Shown here: piece by piece, positions 35,792-44,929 of the stretch
Numbering within the stretch: position 1 is the first letter of the stretch
How the letters are laid out: each line of letters opens with the position of its first letter
Source: Devosia litorisediminis
GTDB lineage: Bacteria; Pseudomonadota; Alphaproteobacteria; Rhizobiales; Devosiaceae
DNA length: 64,000 nucleotides
Assembly: GCF_018334155.1 (NCBI RefSeq)
Contig: NZ_JAGXTP010000001.1
Location: 2,418,001 to 2,482,000 of the forward strand
Reading direction: 5' to 3'
The notes under the pieces: model-generated
Seen by the model: the letters and a program-made list of their open reading frames with translations, nothing else
Databases searched by the model: none
What the model was told of the DNA's origin: nothing
Position numbers and translations under genes: made by a program

Positions 35792-36604
35792 CTAGTCTGC
35801 CAGTTCGACAGCGACCGAGCGCTCGATCTCGAAGGCGCCCATGTCGGTCATAAACGTCAGTTCGACGCGCTGATCACCCAGATCAGTATGATCGGCCTCC
35901 CCTAAAACCGGGATCAGCACTAGGTTCGGTTCCGGGCTTTTTTGCGGCGCGCCAAACAGCGGTTCACCGCTGGCCGTAGCGGCAATCAACGAGCCGGGAT
36001 CAAGCGCAGGATCGCTGATCGGAATTTCAAGCATATTGGTGCGCGCGTCGAACACCACGTCACCGATGGGCTGGGCGTAGTCGTCCCAATCGATGGGCGA
36101 CATGGCCAGCGCCTGCCGCAACCGCAGACCGTTAGCGCGATCGGGGCTGCCATCATCAAGCGCCAAGGAGAACTGCGCCTGAGCCGGGACGCAAATATCG
36201 GAGCAGATCCCCAGAATGGCCGAGAGGTCCACCTGAGTGGCACCGGGTGCCAGCGCCACATCAATGGGCAGCACGGTGGGGCCGAAATAGACATAGTCCA
36301 GATAGCCACCGGTCATATCCAGCGTCGGATAAGGCCAGAGGATTTCGTGCCCAAGTACCCCGTCTGTCGCGCCGAAATCCAGTTCAGTCGGCAGTCCACT
36401 CTCGCCCGGCACACGCCAATAGGTCTTGGTGTCGGCAGGCATATCGATTTCGATGCCCATCAGGGTGTGGCCACTCGGCTTGATCTGGCCTGTGCTGATC
36501 AGCCGAATCTTGACCCCGGGGGCCACCTCCTGCCACGGCGTTTCGCCCGCAATGGCAGGCAGCACTAAAACGGACAATGCAAACGACAGGATAATTGGAC
36601 GCAT
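35792..36604 (-). CDS. Secreted DsbD alpha-domain-like protein
   Basis: A 270-residue exported protein with a signal peptide (MRPIILSFALSVLVLPAIAG). The body resembles the N-terminal periplasmic domain of DsbD-type reductases, including TYWRVPGESGLPTELDF and the Cys pair in GICSDICVPAQA, which would exchange disulfides. The membrane and thioredoxin domains of full DsbD are missing, so it needs a separate membrane partner that is not visible here. It stands alone, with a 120-bp gap before the peroxiredoxin gene and divergent from the YqgE gene. Confidence 0.82.
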   Translation of the reverse strand: MRPIILSFALSVLVLPAIAGETPWQEVAPGVKIRLISTGQIKPSGHTLMGIEIDMPADTKTYWRVPGESGLPTELDFGATDGVLGHEILWPYPTLDMTGGYLDYVYFGPTVLPIDVALAPGATQVDLSAILGICSDICVPAQAQFSLALDDGSPDRANGLRLRQALAMSPIDWDDYAQPIGDVVFDARTNMLEIPISDPALDPGSLIAATASGEPLFGAPQKSPEPNLVLIPVLGEADHTDLGDQRVELTFMTDMGAFEIERSVAVELAD

Positions 36605-36710
36605 GGGATGGATTTAGCGCAGTCCTGTGTGAAGAAACAGCTAGGACGCCATCAGGCCTTCGTGAAGACCAGCAGGCTCATTCGTTCACCGGCAACTTGG
36701 CAGTGCCACA

Positions 36711-37313
36711 ATGGACCCCTACAATGGGGTTATGAAATCTCTTGAAGGACAATTCCTCGTCGCCATGCCGGACATGGATGATGAACGCTTTGCAGAAAGC
36801 GTCATCCTGCTGGTCGGCCATGGCGAAGAGGGCGCAATGGGGCTGGTGGTCAACCACGAACTGGCCAATCTGCGCTTTGCTGACATTATCGACGAGCTTG
36901 ATCTGGGTGAGGCGGATAATCTCATCAAGGTTCCCGACGCCATCCGCGATCGCGCCGTGATGCGCGGCGGTCCGGTCGAAAAGGGGCGCGGTTTCGTGCT
37001 GCACTCTTCGGACTATGAAAGCGGCAATACCTATCCTGTTGCAGGCGGGGTCAGCCTGACGGCCACGCTGGACGTTCTCAAGGCCATCGCCTTCGGCCCC
37101 AAGCCGACATCGTCGCTGTTCGCACTGGGCTGTTGCGGCTGGAGCCCTGGCCAGTTGGAAGACGAGTTGGCCAATAATGGCTGGCTCACCGTGCCCTTCT
37201 CACGCGCCCTGCTGTTCGAGACACCCGTAGAAGACCGCTATGAGGCTGCGCTGGCGAGCCTGAACGACAATATCAACCGGGCCACGCTGAGCCCGGATGC
37301 CGGTCACGCCTAG
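36711..37313 (+). CDS. YqgE/AlgH-family protein
   Basis: A 200-residue soluble protein of the UPF0301 family. It shows the family features EGQFLVAMPDM, SVILLVGHGEEGAMGLVVN and RGGPVEKGRGFVLH. The molecular role is not settled; AlgH was once linked to alginate control. The start may be 36711 or the ATG at 36732, as neither has a good ribosome-binding sequence. The stop overlaps by 4 bp that of the convergent GGDEF/EAL gene. Confidence 0.9.
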   Translation: MDPYNGVMKSLEGQFLVAMPDMDDERFAESVILLVGHGEEGAMGLVVNHELANLRFADIIDELDLGEADNLIKVPDAIRDRAVMRGGPVEKGRGFVLHSSDYESGNTYPVAGGVSLTATLDVLKAIAFGPKPTSSLFALGCCGWSPGQLEDELANNGWLTVPFSRALLFETPVEDRYEAALASLNDNINRATLSPDAGHA

Positions 37314-40192
37314 CGACCAAGCTGAGCGGCGAGCTTCTTGCCAAATTCGGGACCTGTCATTGCCGCGCCAAAGGCATAGCCCTGGGCATAGCGACAGTTC
37401 AGGGTCCGCAGGCGGTCCAGTTCCTCAGGCGTCTCGACGCCTTCGGCAATCACCATCAGATCAAGATCGCTGGCCAGGGTAACAACCGATTTGATGATCG
37501 GACCCTGGGTATGGGCGATGCCATTGCCTTCGCTGATCTTCACGAAGGGCTGCGGGATCTTGATGGTGTCAAACGGGAAGCGGTGCAGATAGCTCAGCGA
37601 GGAGTGCCCGGTGCCGAAATCATCGAGCGCCAGACCCAGTCCCAGATTGCGCAGCGCCTGCAGCATATAGGCGGAGTGCTCGGGATTGGTCATCACCTGG
37701 CTCTCGGTAATCTCGAGCTTGAGGTGATGGGCCAGTTCCTTGTCCTGGCTGACCAGACTGCGCATGTCATTGAGCAGCGTCTCGGTCGCCAGCTGGCTGG
37801 GCGACAGATTGACCGAGATGAAGAAATCCTCGGGGAGACCGAAGGCAATCATCCAGTCCTTGGCCTGGGCAGCAGCCTGTTCAAAGGCCAGGCGTCCCAG
37901 CTTTTCGATCTGCCCCGAGCGCTCGGCCAGTGGCACGAATTCATCGGGATTGACCACGCCACGGGTGGGGTGGGTCCAGCGCATCAGCGCTTCGGCACCA
38001 ACCATCTGGTTGGTCTGAATGTCCATTACAGGCTGGAACTGCACATGCAGTTCGCCTTGTTTCATGCCGCGCTCGAGGTCTTCCTCGCTGGCACGGTTAT
38101 AGGCGGCAATCGAGCGTGCTGAAGCGCGGTAGGCCTCGATGCGGTCGCCACCCAGTCGCTTGGCATAATACATGGCCAGTTCGGCATCGCGCAGCACATC
38201 GGCCGCCTCGGCCGGGTTGCTGTCATAGATCGTCACGCCAATCGAAGCTGTCAGCGTCAGGTCGCGATCACCGAAATTGAACGGGGCCTTGAGCGCCTTG
38301 CGGATTTGCTCGGCTGTCTCGGCAATCTTGCCCGCGGCCTGCTCGGACGCCAGGATCACCGCGAACTGGTCGCCGGTCACCCGTGCGACGGTGTCGAGCG
38401 GCCGCATGATGCGCGAGATGCGACGCGAAATGGCCAGCAGAACCGAGTCAGAGGCCGCGTGGCCAATGCGCTCTTCAAGCTCCATGAAACGGTCGATATC
38501 GATCAGGAAGACGGCCGGCTTGGTGCCGCCGGGAGTACGGGCACGCACCAGTGCACGCTCGAGACGATCCAGGAACAGCTGACGATTGGGCAAACCCGTC
38601 AGGCTGTCATGGACGGCGTCATGCAACAGACGCTCGCGCGAGGCGCGGTCCTCGGTGACATCCTGCAATGTGCCCACGATGCGGTTGACCTGACCATCAC
38701 CGCCCAGCACCGGCTTCACCCGCATGCGGAAAGCCCGGTAATTGCCGTCATGGCCAGCAATGCGCATATCGGCGGAGACCTTGCCGCGGCGCAGTTCGAC
38801 CAGTGTGTCGAACGCGGTGCGGAAGCGATCCCGATCATCGGGATGCACGCGATCGAGCCACAGCTTGATGGCGCCCCGCAACGAACCGCGCTTTTCGCCC
38901 AGACGCACTGCCAGTTCGTCGCTGACCGCCACGCGATCACGCTCGATATTCCAGTCGAAGACAAAATCGCCCGAGCCGGTCAGCGCCAGCGCACGGCGCT
39001 CGACTTCGGACAGCGTGCCAATGGTCACCTGACCTTCAGAGAAGGCATGCTGCACTGCCGTAAAGCCGAGCAGCATGACGATCAGCACCAGACCACCACC
39101 CACGGCAGGCTGGGCCACATCATTGGACACCTGACCGGACACCACGAGCCAGGAATAGAACAGCCAGGCAATCAGGATGATCCAGGTAGGCACCAGCAGC
39201 ACGGCGCGGTCATAGCCGCGCAGCGCCAGCAGCAGGATCAGGAAGAAGCCCGACAGGCCGAGCAGGGCCAGCACCAGCCGGGAAATGGTCGAGGCGATGG
39301 CAGGCTCAAAGAAGGCAAAGCCGAACAACGCCAGAAACAGCGCGGCCAGTCCAAGCGCCAGATGCACAAAGCGCAGATGCCAGCGATGCAGGTTGAGATA
39401 GATGAACAGGAACCCGGCCAGCGTCGTGGCGATACCCGCCTCGGCTGCAGCCCGTAGCGGCGGCACACCCGAAGCCGACAGGCCCAGCAGGCGGCCCAGC
39501 ACGCCAAAATCGATCAACAGATAGGTCAGCACAGCCCAGGCCACGGCTGCGGTGGCCGGGAACACGCCACGGCCCTTGACCACAAACATGATGGTCAGGA
39601 ACACGGCGGCGAGCGAGGCAACGCCGAGCACCACGCCCCGGAACAGGGTGAAGGAGTTGACGTAGTCGCGATAGGCGTTTGGTTGCCAGATATAGAGTTC
39701 GGGCAGGTCCTCGCCCGTCAATTCGGCCACAAAGGTCACCGTCGCTCCCGGGTCGAGCGTGACCTCAAAGACGTCGGCCTCAGAATCACTGAGACGAACC
39801 GGCCGGATACCCGCACTCGGTGTCAGGGCGGTGATGCGATCGCTGCCCAGATCTGGCTGCAGGATCCCTGAACCGGGCAGCCGATAGAACGGCGCCACCA
39901 ACAGGCGCTCGATCTGCTGATCGCTGTCATTGCGCAGGGCGAAGAGCGCGAATCCGGGGTCGGTGCCCTTTTCAGACGCCAGCACCTCAATGCGGCGGAT
40001 AATGCCGTCAGCACCGGGCGCGGTGGACAATTGCACGCGACCGCCATCACCGGGCCGGATTTCCAGCACGTCAGACAAATTGACCGCGTTGACATCATCG
40101 GGGACCGAGATGACTTCGAGAGCTAGGGCGGGAGCGAGGGATGCCAGCGCGAACGCAAGACACATCGCGAGTGCATAAAAGTGACGCATCAA
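37310..40192 (-). CDS. Membrane PAS-GGDEF-EAL protein (c-di-GMP metabolism)
   Basis: A 960-residue protein with a signal peptide (about 1-25), a periplasmic beta-rich domain (about 26-180), seven or more hydrophobic helices (about 185-380), a PAS-like domain (about 400-520), GGDEF and EAL. The GGDEF loop is degenerate (TGDQF at 606-610), so cyclase activity is probably lost, but a product-binding RPLD site just before it is intact. The EAL domain looks complete, with AEALMRW, DDFGTGHSSLSYL and IKIPQPFV-type segments, so it is likely a phosphodiesterase. The layout resembles a 7TM receptor of the DISM kind. The ligand is unknown. Confidence 0.9.
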   Translation of the reverse strand: MMRHFYALAMCLAFALASLAPALALEVISVPDDVNAVNLSDVLEIRPGDGGRVQLSTAPGADGIIRRIEVLASEKGTDPGFALFALRNDSDQQIERLLVAPFYRLPGSGILQPDLGSDRITALTPSAGIRPVRLSDSEADVFEVTLDPGATVTFVAELTGEDLPELYIWQPNAYRDYVNSFTLFRGVVLGVASLAAVFLTIMFVVKGRGVFPATAAVAWAVLTYLLIDFGVLGRLLGLSASGVPPLRAAAEAGIATTLAGFLFIYLNLHRWHLRFVHLALGLAALFLALFGFAFFEPAIASTISRLVLALLGLSGFFLILLLALRGYDRAVLLVPTWIILIAWLFYSWLVVSGQVSNDVAQPAVGGGLVLIVMLLGFTAVQHAFSEGQVTIGTLSEVERRALALTGSGDFVFDWNIERDRVAVSDELAVRLGEKRGSLRGAIKLWLDRVHPDDRDRFRTAFDTLVELRRGKVSADMRIAGHDGNYRAFRMRVKPVLGGDGQVNRIVGTLQDVTEDRASRERLLHDAVHDSLTGLPNRQLFLDRLERALVRARTPGGTKPAVFLIDIDRFMELEERIGHAASDSVLLAISRRISRIMRPLDTVARVTGDQFAVILASEQAAGKIAETAEQIRKALKAPFNFGDRDLTLTASIGVTIYDSNPAEAADVLRDAELAMYYAKRLGGDRIEAYRASARSIAAYNRASEEDLERGMKQGELHVQFQPVMDIQTNQMVGAEALMRWTHPTRGVVNPDEFVPLAERSGQIEKLGRLAFEQAAAQAKDWMIAFGLPEDFFISVNLSPSQLATETLLNDMRSLVSQDKELAHHLKLEITESQVMTNPEHSAYMLQALRNLGLGLALDDFGTGHSSLSYLHRFPFDTIKIPQPFVKISEGNGIAHTQGPIIKSVVTLASDLDLMVIAEGVETPEELDRLRTLNCRYAQGYAFGAAMTGPEFGKKLAAQLGR

Positions 40193-40355
40193 GGGCGACT
40201 ATATCCTGCGGTAGGCTTCATTGTGGCATCGATCCGGACAAGCCACAGAAATCGGCTATGAGCGGAAACGGCATCCTCTTGAGGGGAGCGTCCTTTGGTA
40301 GCGGGGATTGACGCAAGCGACAAGGTTGCAGAACTGTGATGAAATAGCCACACAC

Positions 40356-40967
40356 CTAGATGGCGCGGCTGACAAAGTGCGCCAATTCATAGCGCTCCTT
40401 GGTCAGTCCGAACATCACATGGTCTTCCCAGCGACCATTGATCTGCAAATATTTCTCGGCAAAACCCTCTTCGACGAAGCCATTTTTTTCCAGCACCCGG
40501 CGCGAGGGCGTATTGCCCGGCAAAAACGCGGCGTGAATGCGGTGCAGATCAAGCGTCTCAAACACGAAGGGCAGACAGGTGGCCACGGCTTCGGTCATCA
40601 ATCCCTTGCCGGCATATTGCTGACCCATCCAATAGCCCAGATTGACGAACTGGGCCGCCCGGCGGCGGACATTGGACAGGGTAATGCCGCCAACCAGCCG
40701 CTCCTTATTGCCATCGGGCTGAAAAATGAACAGCGAATAGTCGGTCCCCTCCTCGGCCTCCTGGCGCGCGCGCTTGACGCGGGTAACAAAGATCCGGCGG
40801 GCCAGATCAGCCTCGGTCCAGCGCGGCTCGAAGGGTCGCAGGAATTCGCGGCTTTCGCGGCGCAGCGTGTACCATTGCTGATAGTCTGAAAGCTGCGGCA
40901 AGCGCAGCAGGGTGTTCTCACTGCGCAGCGTAATCAGGGATGTCGGCGAGGACCAGGGCCAGAGCAC
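40356..40967 (-). CDS. rimJ: RimJ-like GNAT acetyltransferase
   Basis: A 203-residue acetyltransferase of the group that acetylates ribosomal protein N-termini. The family motifs are VGGITLSNV, LGYWMGQQYAGKGLMTEAV with the acetyl-CoA loop, and GNTPSRRVLEKNGF. The start is a GTG with AGGAG upstream. It lies 11 bp downstream of the M16 peptidase and forms the end of a conserved thrC-peptidase-rimJ order. The true acceptor is not certain, so the symbol rests on family similarity. Confidence 0.85.
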   Translation of the reverse strand: MLWPWSSPTSLITLRSENTLLRLPQLSDYQQWYTLRRESREFLRPFEPRWTEADLARRIFVTRVKRARQEAEEGTDYSLFIFQPDGNKERLVGGITLSNVRRRAAQFVNLGYWMGQQYAGKGLMTEAVATCLPFVFETLDLHRIHAAFLPGNTPSRRVLEKNGFVEEGFAEKYLQINGRWEDHVMFGLTKERYELAHFVSRAI

Positions 40968-40978
40968 CGCTGTGGCTC

Positions 40979-42241
40979 CTAGCGCCGAAGATGATCGCCA
41001 ATGGCCTGAACATCAGCCAGGTTTCCAATGGGGCCGATGCCGGCCACTGTCGGATTGCCCTGGGTGAAGATCTGCTCGGCAATATCCTGCACGCGCTGGG
41101 CGGTGATGGCGTTGATGCGATCAACCGTCTCCATCATCGGAATGGGACGCCCCCATAGGATTTGCTGGCGGGCCAGCTGGCCGGCACGGGCCGAGGGGCT
41201 TTCGAGCGACATCAGCAGACCGGCTCTGATCTGGTTGCGCACCCGGACAACTTCCTCTTCGGTGATGTTTTCGGTGGCGCGCTTGAGTTCGTCGAGCACA
41301 ACCGGCACCAGATCGGCAACCTCGTCTTCGCCAGTGGCTGCAGCAACGCCAAAGACACCACTATCGGCGAAGGCCCAGTGGAAGGAATAGACCGAGTAGC
41401 ACAGGCCGCGCTTCTCACGCACTTCCTGGAACAGGCGCGAGCTCATGCCGCCCCCCAGGATCGAGGCCAGCACCTGGGCTGCGTAGAAGCCATCGGCATT
41501 ATAGGCCCGGCCCTCAAAGCCGACCACGATATGGGCTTGTTCATGATCGGAGACCAGCCGTTCCTGACCACCCTGATACTCAGCGCGCTGCGGCGCCGGT
41601 GCGCCATTGGGCTTGAGATCGGCAAAGCGCTCGCGCGCCACATCGACCAGCCCCTCATGGCTGACATTGCCCGCCGCAGCCAGCACCATATGGTCGCCCA
41701 CATAGTTGCGGTTCATATATTTGCGGATGGTGTCGGGATTGAACTCGCGCACCGAATCCACTGTGCCCAGAATAGTCCGGCCAATAGGCTGGCTGGGGAA
41801 AGCGGCTTCCTGAAACAGGTCGAATACCTGATCGTCTGGATTGTCGCGCGCCGCGCCAATCTCCTGCACGATGACCTGCTTTTCGCGGGTCAATTCGTCT
41901 TCATCAAACAGCGAGTTCTGCAGGATATCGGCGAGAATATCAGCGCCGAGAACCACGTCTTCCTTGAGCACGCGGGCAAAATAGCCGGTGTGTTCGATGG
42001 AGGTGGCGGCGTTCAGGTCGCCGCCGACGTTTTCGATGGCCTCGGCAATCTCAAGCGCGGTGCGCGAGGTTGTTCCCTTGAACGCCATGTGTTCGAGCAG
42101 ATGGGAGATACCATGCTCGGTCTTGCGCTCGGAGCGAGCACCCGCCTTGACCCAGACCCCCAGCGAGGCGCTTTCAAGATGCGACATGTGGTCGGTCAGG
42201 ACCACCATGCCATTGTCCAGGGTCGTCGATTGTACGCTCAC
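40979..42241 (-). CDS. M16-family zinc peptidase
   Basis: A 420-residue metallopeptidase of the mitochondrial-processing-peptidase-like group. The inverted zinc motif HxxEH appears as HLLEHM near residue 48, with a downstream Glu in the helix expected for the third ligand. It lacks the large doubled form of pitrilysin. The start is GTG at 42241 with GAGGAG. It sits between thrC and rimJ, a standard alphaproteobacterial arrangement. Likely substrates are short or unfolded peptides. Confidence 0.93.
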   Translation of the reverse strand: MSVQSTTLDNGMVVLTDHMSHLESASLGVWVKAGARSERKTEHGISHLLEHMAFKGTTSRTALEIAEAIENVGGDLNAATSIEHTGYFARVLKEDVVLGADILADILQNSLFDEDELTREKQVIVQEIGAARDNPDDQVFDLFQEAAFPSQPIGRTILGTVDSVREFNPDTIRKYMNRNYVGDHMVLAAAGNVSHEGLVDVARERFADLKPNGAPAPQRAEYQGGQERLVSDHEQAHIVVGFEGRAYNADGFYAAQVLASILGGGMSSRLFQEVREKRGLCYSVYSFHWAFADSGVFGVAAATGEDEVADLVPVVLDELKRATENITEEEVVRVRNQIRAGLLMSLESPSARAGQLARQQILWGRPIPMMETVDRINAITAQRVQDIAEQIFTQGNPTVAGIGPIGNLADVQAIGDHLRR

Positions 42242-42293
42242 TAGAGATTCTCCTCAGGCCCAGCGATCGAGTGACCGCTGGTCCCTCTTGTCG

Positions 42294-43685
42294 CTAGGCA
42301 GCGCGCGTGCGCGCTGAGATGAAATCTTCGACCGCTTGCTGGTCGTTGGCAAGGACGCTGAGGCGTTCCTCACGATCATAGAGGTCAGCCAGCCAGGCTG
42401 GCAGCGCCGGATCGATGCCTGATGCATCCTTGACGGCTGCAGGGAATTTTGCCGGATGGGCTGTGGCCAGCGTGACCATCGGAATGGCGCCAAGGTTCTG
42501 CTGGGCCACATGCACACCCACGGCGGTGTGGGGATCAAGCAGATAGTCGGCGGCCTTGAGGGTGTTGGCGATGGTGGCCCTGGTGGTGGCCTCGTCGGTG
42601 GTCGCTGCGGCAAAGCCGCGACGGATCGCGCTGAGGGCATTTTCGGGCACGGCAAAGCCACCTGACTGCTTGAGACCGTCCATCATGCGCACCACGGCAC
42701 CGGCATCGCGCCCCGCGCCTTCAAACAGCAGACGCTCGAAGTTCGAGGATATCTGGATGTCCATTGAGGGGCTGATAGTGGGCGCCACGCCGGCCATTTC
42801 ATAGCGACCGGTTTCCATGGTGCGACGCAGGATGTCATTGGCATTGGTGGCAATGATCAGCTTGTCGATCGGCAGGCCCATGGCCTTGGCGCAATAGCCG
42901 GCAAAGATGTCGCCAAAATTACCCGTCGGTACGGTGAAACTGACGGGCCGGTGCGGCGAGCCGAGCGACACGGCCGCCGTGAAATAATAGACAATCTGGG
43001 CGACGATGCGGCCCCAATTGATCGAGTTGACGCCCGACAGACGCACCCGGTCCCGGAAATTGTGGTTGTTGAACATCGCCTTGACGATATTCTGGCAGTC
43101 ATCAAACGTACCATCGAGCGCAATATTGTGGACATTGGCGTCCAGCACGGTGGTCATCTGCAGGCGCTGCACCGGCGAGGTGCGCCCCTGGGGATGCAGG
43201 ATGAAGATATCGGTGGTGTCGCGGCCACGGAAAGCTTCGATGGCAGCCGAACCGGTATCACCTGAAGTCGCGCCGACAATGGTGGCCTTGAGCCCGCGCT
43301 CAGCCAGAATGTGGTCCATCACCCGGCTGAGAAACTGCATGGCGACGTCCTTGAACGCCAGGGTGGGGCCATGAAAGAGTTCGAGCACGAAGTGGCCCGG
43401 CGCCAGCTCGACCAGCGGCGCCACCGAGGGGTGCCGGAACACGCCGTACGAATCATCAATGATCTGCTTGAGCTTGGCTGGCGCGATCTCGTCGCCGACG
43501 AAGCGGCTGATCACGGCATAGGCGACATCCGCATAGGATTTGCCCGCAAAACTGGCGATTTCAGCGGTACTGAACTGGGGCCAGGACTGCGGCACATAGA
43601 GCCCGCCATCAGAAGCAAGGCCAGCGAGAACTGCGTCAGAGAAGCCGAGCACGGGTGCCTGACCGCGCGTTGAAACAAACTGCAT
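42294..43685 (-). CDS. thrC: Threonine synthase
   Basis: Converts O-phosphohomoserine to threonine, the last step of the pathway, using pyridoxal phosphate. The 463-residue protein contains MQFVSTRGQAP at the N-terminus, the PLP lysine in FHGPTLAFKDVAMQ, the phosphate-binding GATSGDTGSAAIEA, and PTGNFGDIFAGY. Length fits the class of about 460 residues. It is downstream of the SURF1 gene and 52 bp upstream of the peptidase gene, in one long minus-strand run that starts with the oxidase genes. Confidence 0.97.
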   Translation of the reverse strand: MQFVSTRGQAPVLGFSDAVLAGLASDGGLYVPQSWPQFSTAEIASFAGKSYADVAYAVISRFVGDEIAPAKLKQIIDDSYGVFRHPSVAPLVELAPGHFVLELFHGPTLAFKDVAMQFLSRVMDHILAERGLKATIVGATSGDTGSAAIEAFRGRDTTDIFILHPQGRTSPVQRLQMTTVLDANVHNIALDGTFDDCQNIVKAMFNNHNFRDRVRLSGVNSINWGRIVAQIVYYFTAAVSLGSPHRPVSFTVPTGNFGDIFAGYCAKAMGLPIDKLIIATNANDILRRTMETGRYEMAGVAPTISPSMDIQISSNFERLLFEGAGRDAGAVVRMMDGLKQSGGFAVPENALSAIRRGFAAATTDEATTRATIANTLKAADYLLDPHTAVGVHVAQQNLGAIPMVTLATAHPAKFPAAVKDASGIDPALPAWLADLYDREERLSVLANDQQAVEDFISARTRAA

Positions 43686-43754
43686 TGGGGGGAAGCGCCC
43701 TTTTAGAATTGTTGCAACCTAGTGAAACCGCGGCTGAACCGCAAGTTCACCAAC

Positions 43755-44513
43755 TCAGCTCTTGCGTGCCGCGCGCTGCCGCGCCAGCCAGAAGCCCAAC
43801 ATAACCACAGCCACAATGGCGAAGCCAAACCAGGTATAGGCGTAGCCGAGGTGGTTGTTGGGGAATTCGATGACCGTCTCCCCGCCCTGGGGCAGCTCAT
43901 TGGGCGCACCGGCAGGCAGATCGACATAGTATGGGGCGAACGGCGCCAGCGCAGGATCGACCATCTCGGCCAGTCGAACCGGATCGCGCACCCACTCCAC
44001 CCTGTTGGAGGTGTCTGGCGCAGGCGTCATGAAGCCGGCCGTTTCGCCCGGCCGCAGCAGGCCGGTGATGGTCACCTGCGTGATATCGCTTTCGCTGTCG
44101 CTAACAGCGGCTTCCTGCAAGGCTTCTGGCACAAAGCCGCGATTGACGAATACCGTGCCGCCCTCGGCCAGCACGAAGGGTGTGACTACCCAATAGCCGG
44201 GTCCCGAGGCGGCGCCGCGGGCATTGGCGAGGCTGGTGAACACCGTCACCGTCTGGTTGTAGCGAAAGGCACCGGTCAGCGAGACCGGCCGGAAATTGAG
44301 TTCCGCCAGATCAAGCCCGGGCCATTGGGCAGCATTTGGTGCAGCGATCGGCGCGGCGTCGAGACGTTCATCGACCGCAACGATCAGCGCTTCCTTTTCG
44401 GCCAGCCGCTGCAATTGCCAGGTTCCCAGCCAGGTGCACACCACGGCCAGTGCCAGCATCAGCACCACAAAGGTGCCCGTCATCAGCGGGCCGAGGCGGC
44501 GTTGGGGGCTCAT
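43755..44513 (-). CDS. SURF1-family cytochrome oxidase assembly factor
   Basis: SURF1 proteins help insert heme a into subunit I. The 252-residue protein has two membrane helices, one at the N-terminus (about 13-32) and one at the C-terminus (about 222-243), enclosing a periplasmic domain, which is the SURF1 layout. Conserved pieces are GTWQLQRLAEK at the N-terminal helix and VFVNRGFVP. The start overlaps the end of the DUF983 gene by 4 bp. It follows the oxidase and assembly genes, as expected. Confidence 0.93.
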   Translation of the reverse strand: MSPQRRLGPLMTGTFVVLMLALAVVCTWLGTWQLQRLAEKEALIVAVDERLDAAPIAAPNAAQWPGLDLAELNFRPVSLTGAFRYNQTVTVFTSLANARGAASGPGYWVVTPFVLAEGGTVFVNRGFVPEALQEAAVSDSESDITQVTITGLLRPGETAGFMTPAPDTSNRVEWVRDPVRLAEMVDPALAPFAPYYVDLPAGAPNELPQGGETVIEFPNNHLGYAYTWFGFAIVAVVMLGFWLARQRAARKS

Positions 44514-44863
44514 TGGTGACCCTCATGGGCGTCGTGTCGGAACTGCAGGGCTACCAGAACACCCTTGAAGGGCGGCAGCAGCGCCAGCGACAGCACAATG
44601 GTGGTTGGTATCCACAGCATCAGATGGACATAGGGTGCGGGGTTGAACACCGCGCCCACGACCAGTGCCAGCAGGATCACGATTGGGGCTACCAGGAAGA
44701 TCACGAAGATGGCCGGGCCATCGCCGCTATCGGCAAAGGAGAGATCAAGCCCACAGACCGTGCAGCTTGGCGCAACCTTGAGATAGCCCTTGAACAACTT
44801 GCCTTCCCCACAGCGCGGGCAGCGGCGAAGCAGACCGGCAGTTATCGGCGATGGCTGGGTCAA
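44510..44863 (-). CDS. DUF983 membrane protein with zinc-ribbon-like motif
   Basis: A 117-residue protein of DUF983, often found in oxidase clusters. Four Cys in CPRCGEG and APSCTVCGLD form a zinc-ribbon-like element near the N-terminus, followed by two hydrophobic helices. The frame is open to 44914, but codons before 44863 lie in a hairpin after the ctaE stop. The TTG at 44863 is preceded by GGAGG at 6 nt and is taken as start. Its role in oxidase assembly is inferred from location only. Confidence 0.85.
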   Translation of the reverse strand: MTQPSPITAGLLRRCPRCGEGKLFKGYLKVAPSCTVCGLDLSFADSGDGPAIFVIFLVAPIVILLALVVGAVFNPAPYVHLMLWIPTTIVLSLALLPPFKGVLVALQFRHDAHEGHQ

Positions 44864-44883
44864 AGCAGGCCTCCAAACAATTC

Positions 44884-44908
44884 GGGGCGCAGCTTGCTGC
44901 TGCGCCCC
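44884..44908 (-). terminator. Hairpin after ctaE
   Basis: GGGGCGCAGC pairs with GCTGCGCCCC around 5 nt, between the ctaE stop and the DUF983 gene. Only a poor T tract follows on the minus strand, so it may attenuate read-through or protect the upstream mRNA. Confidence 0.5.
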
Positions 44909-44929
44909 GTACATTCCGTCAGATTTCGT

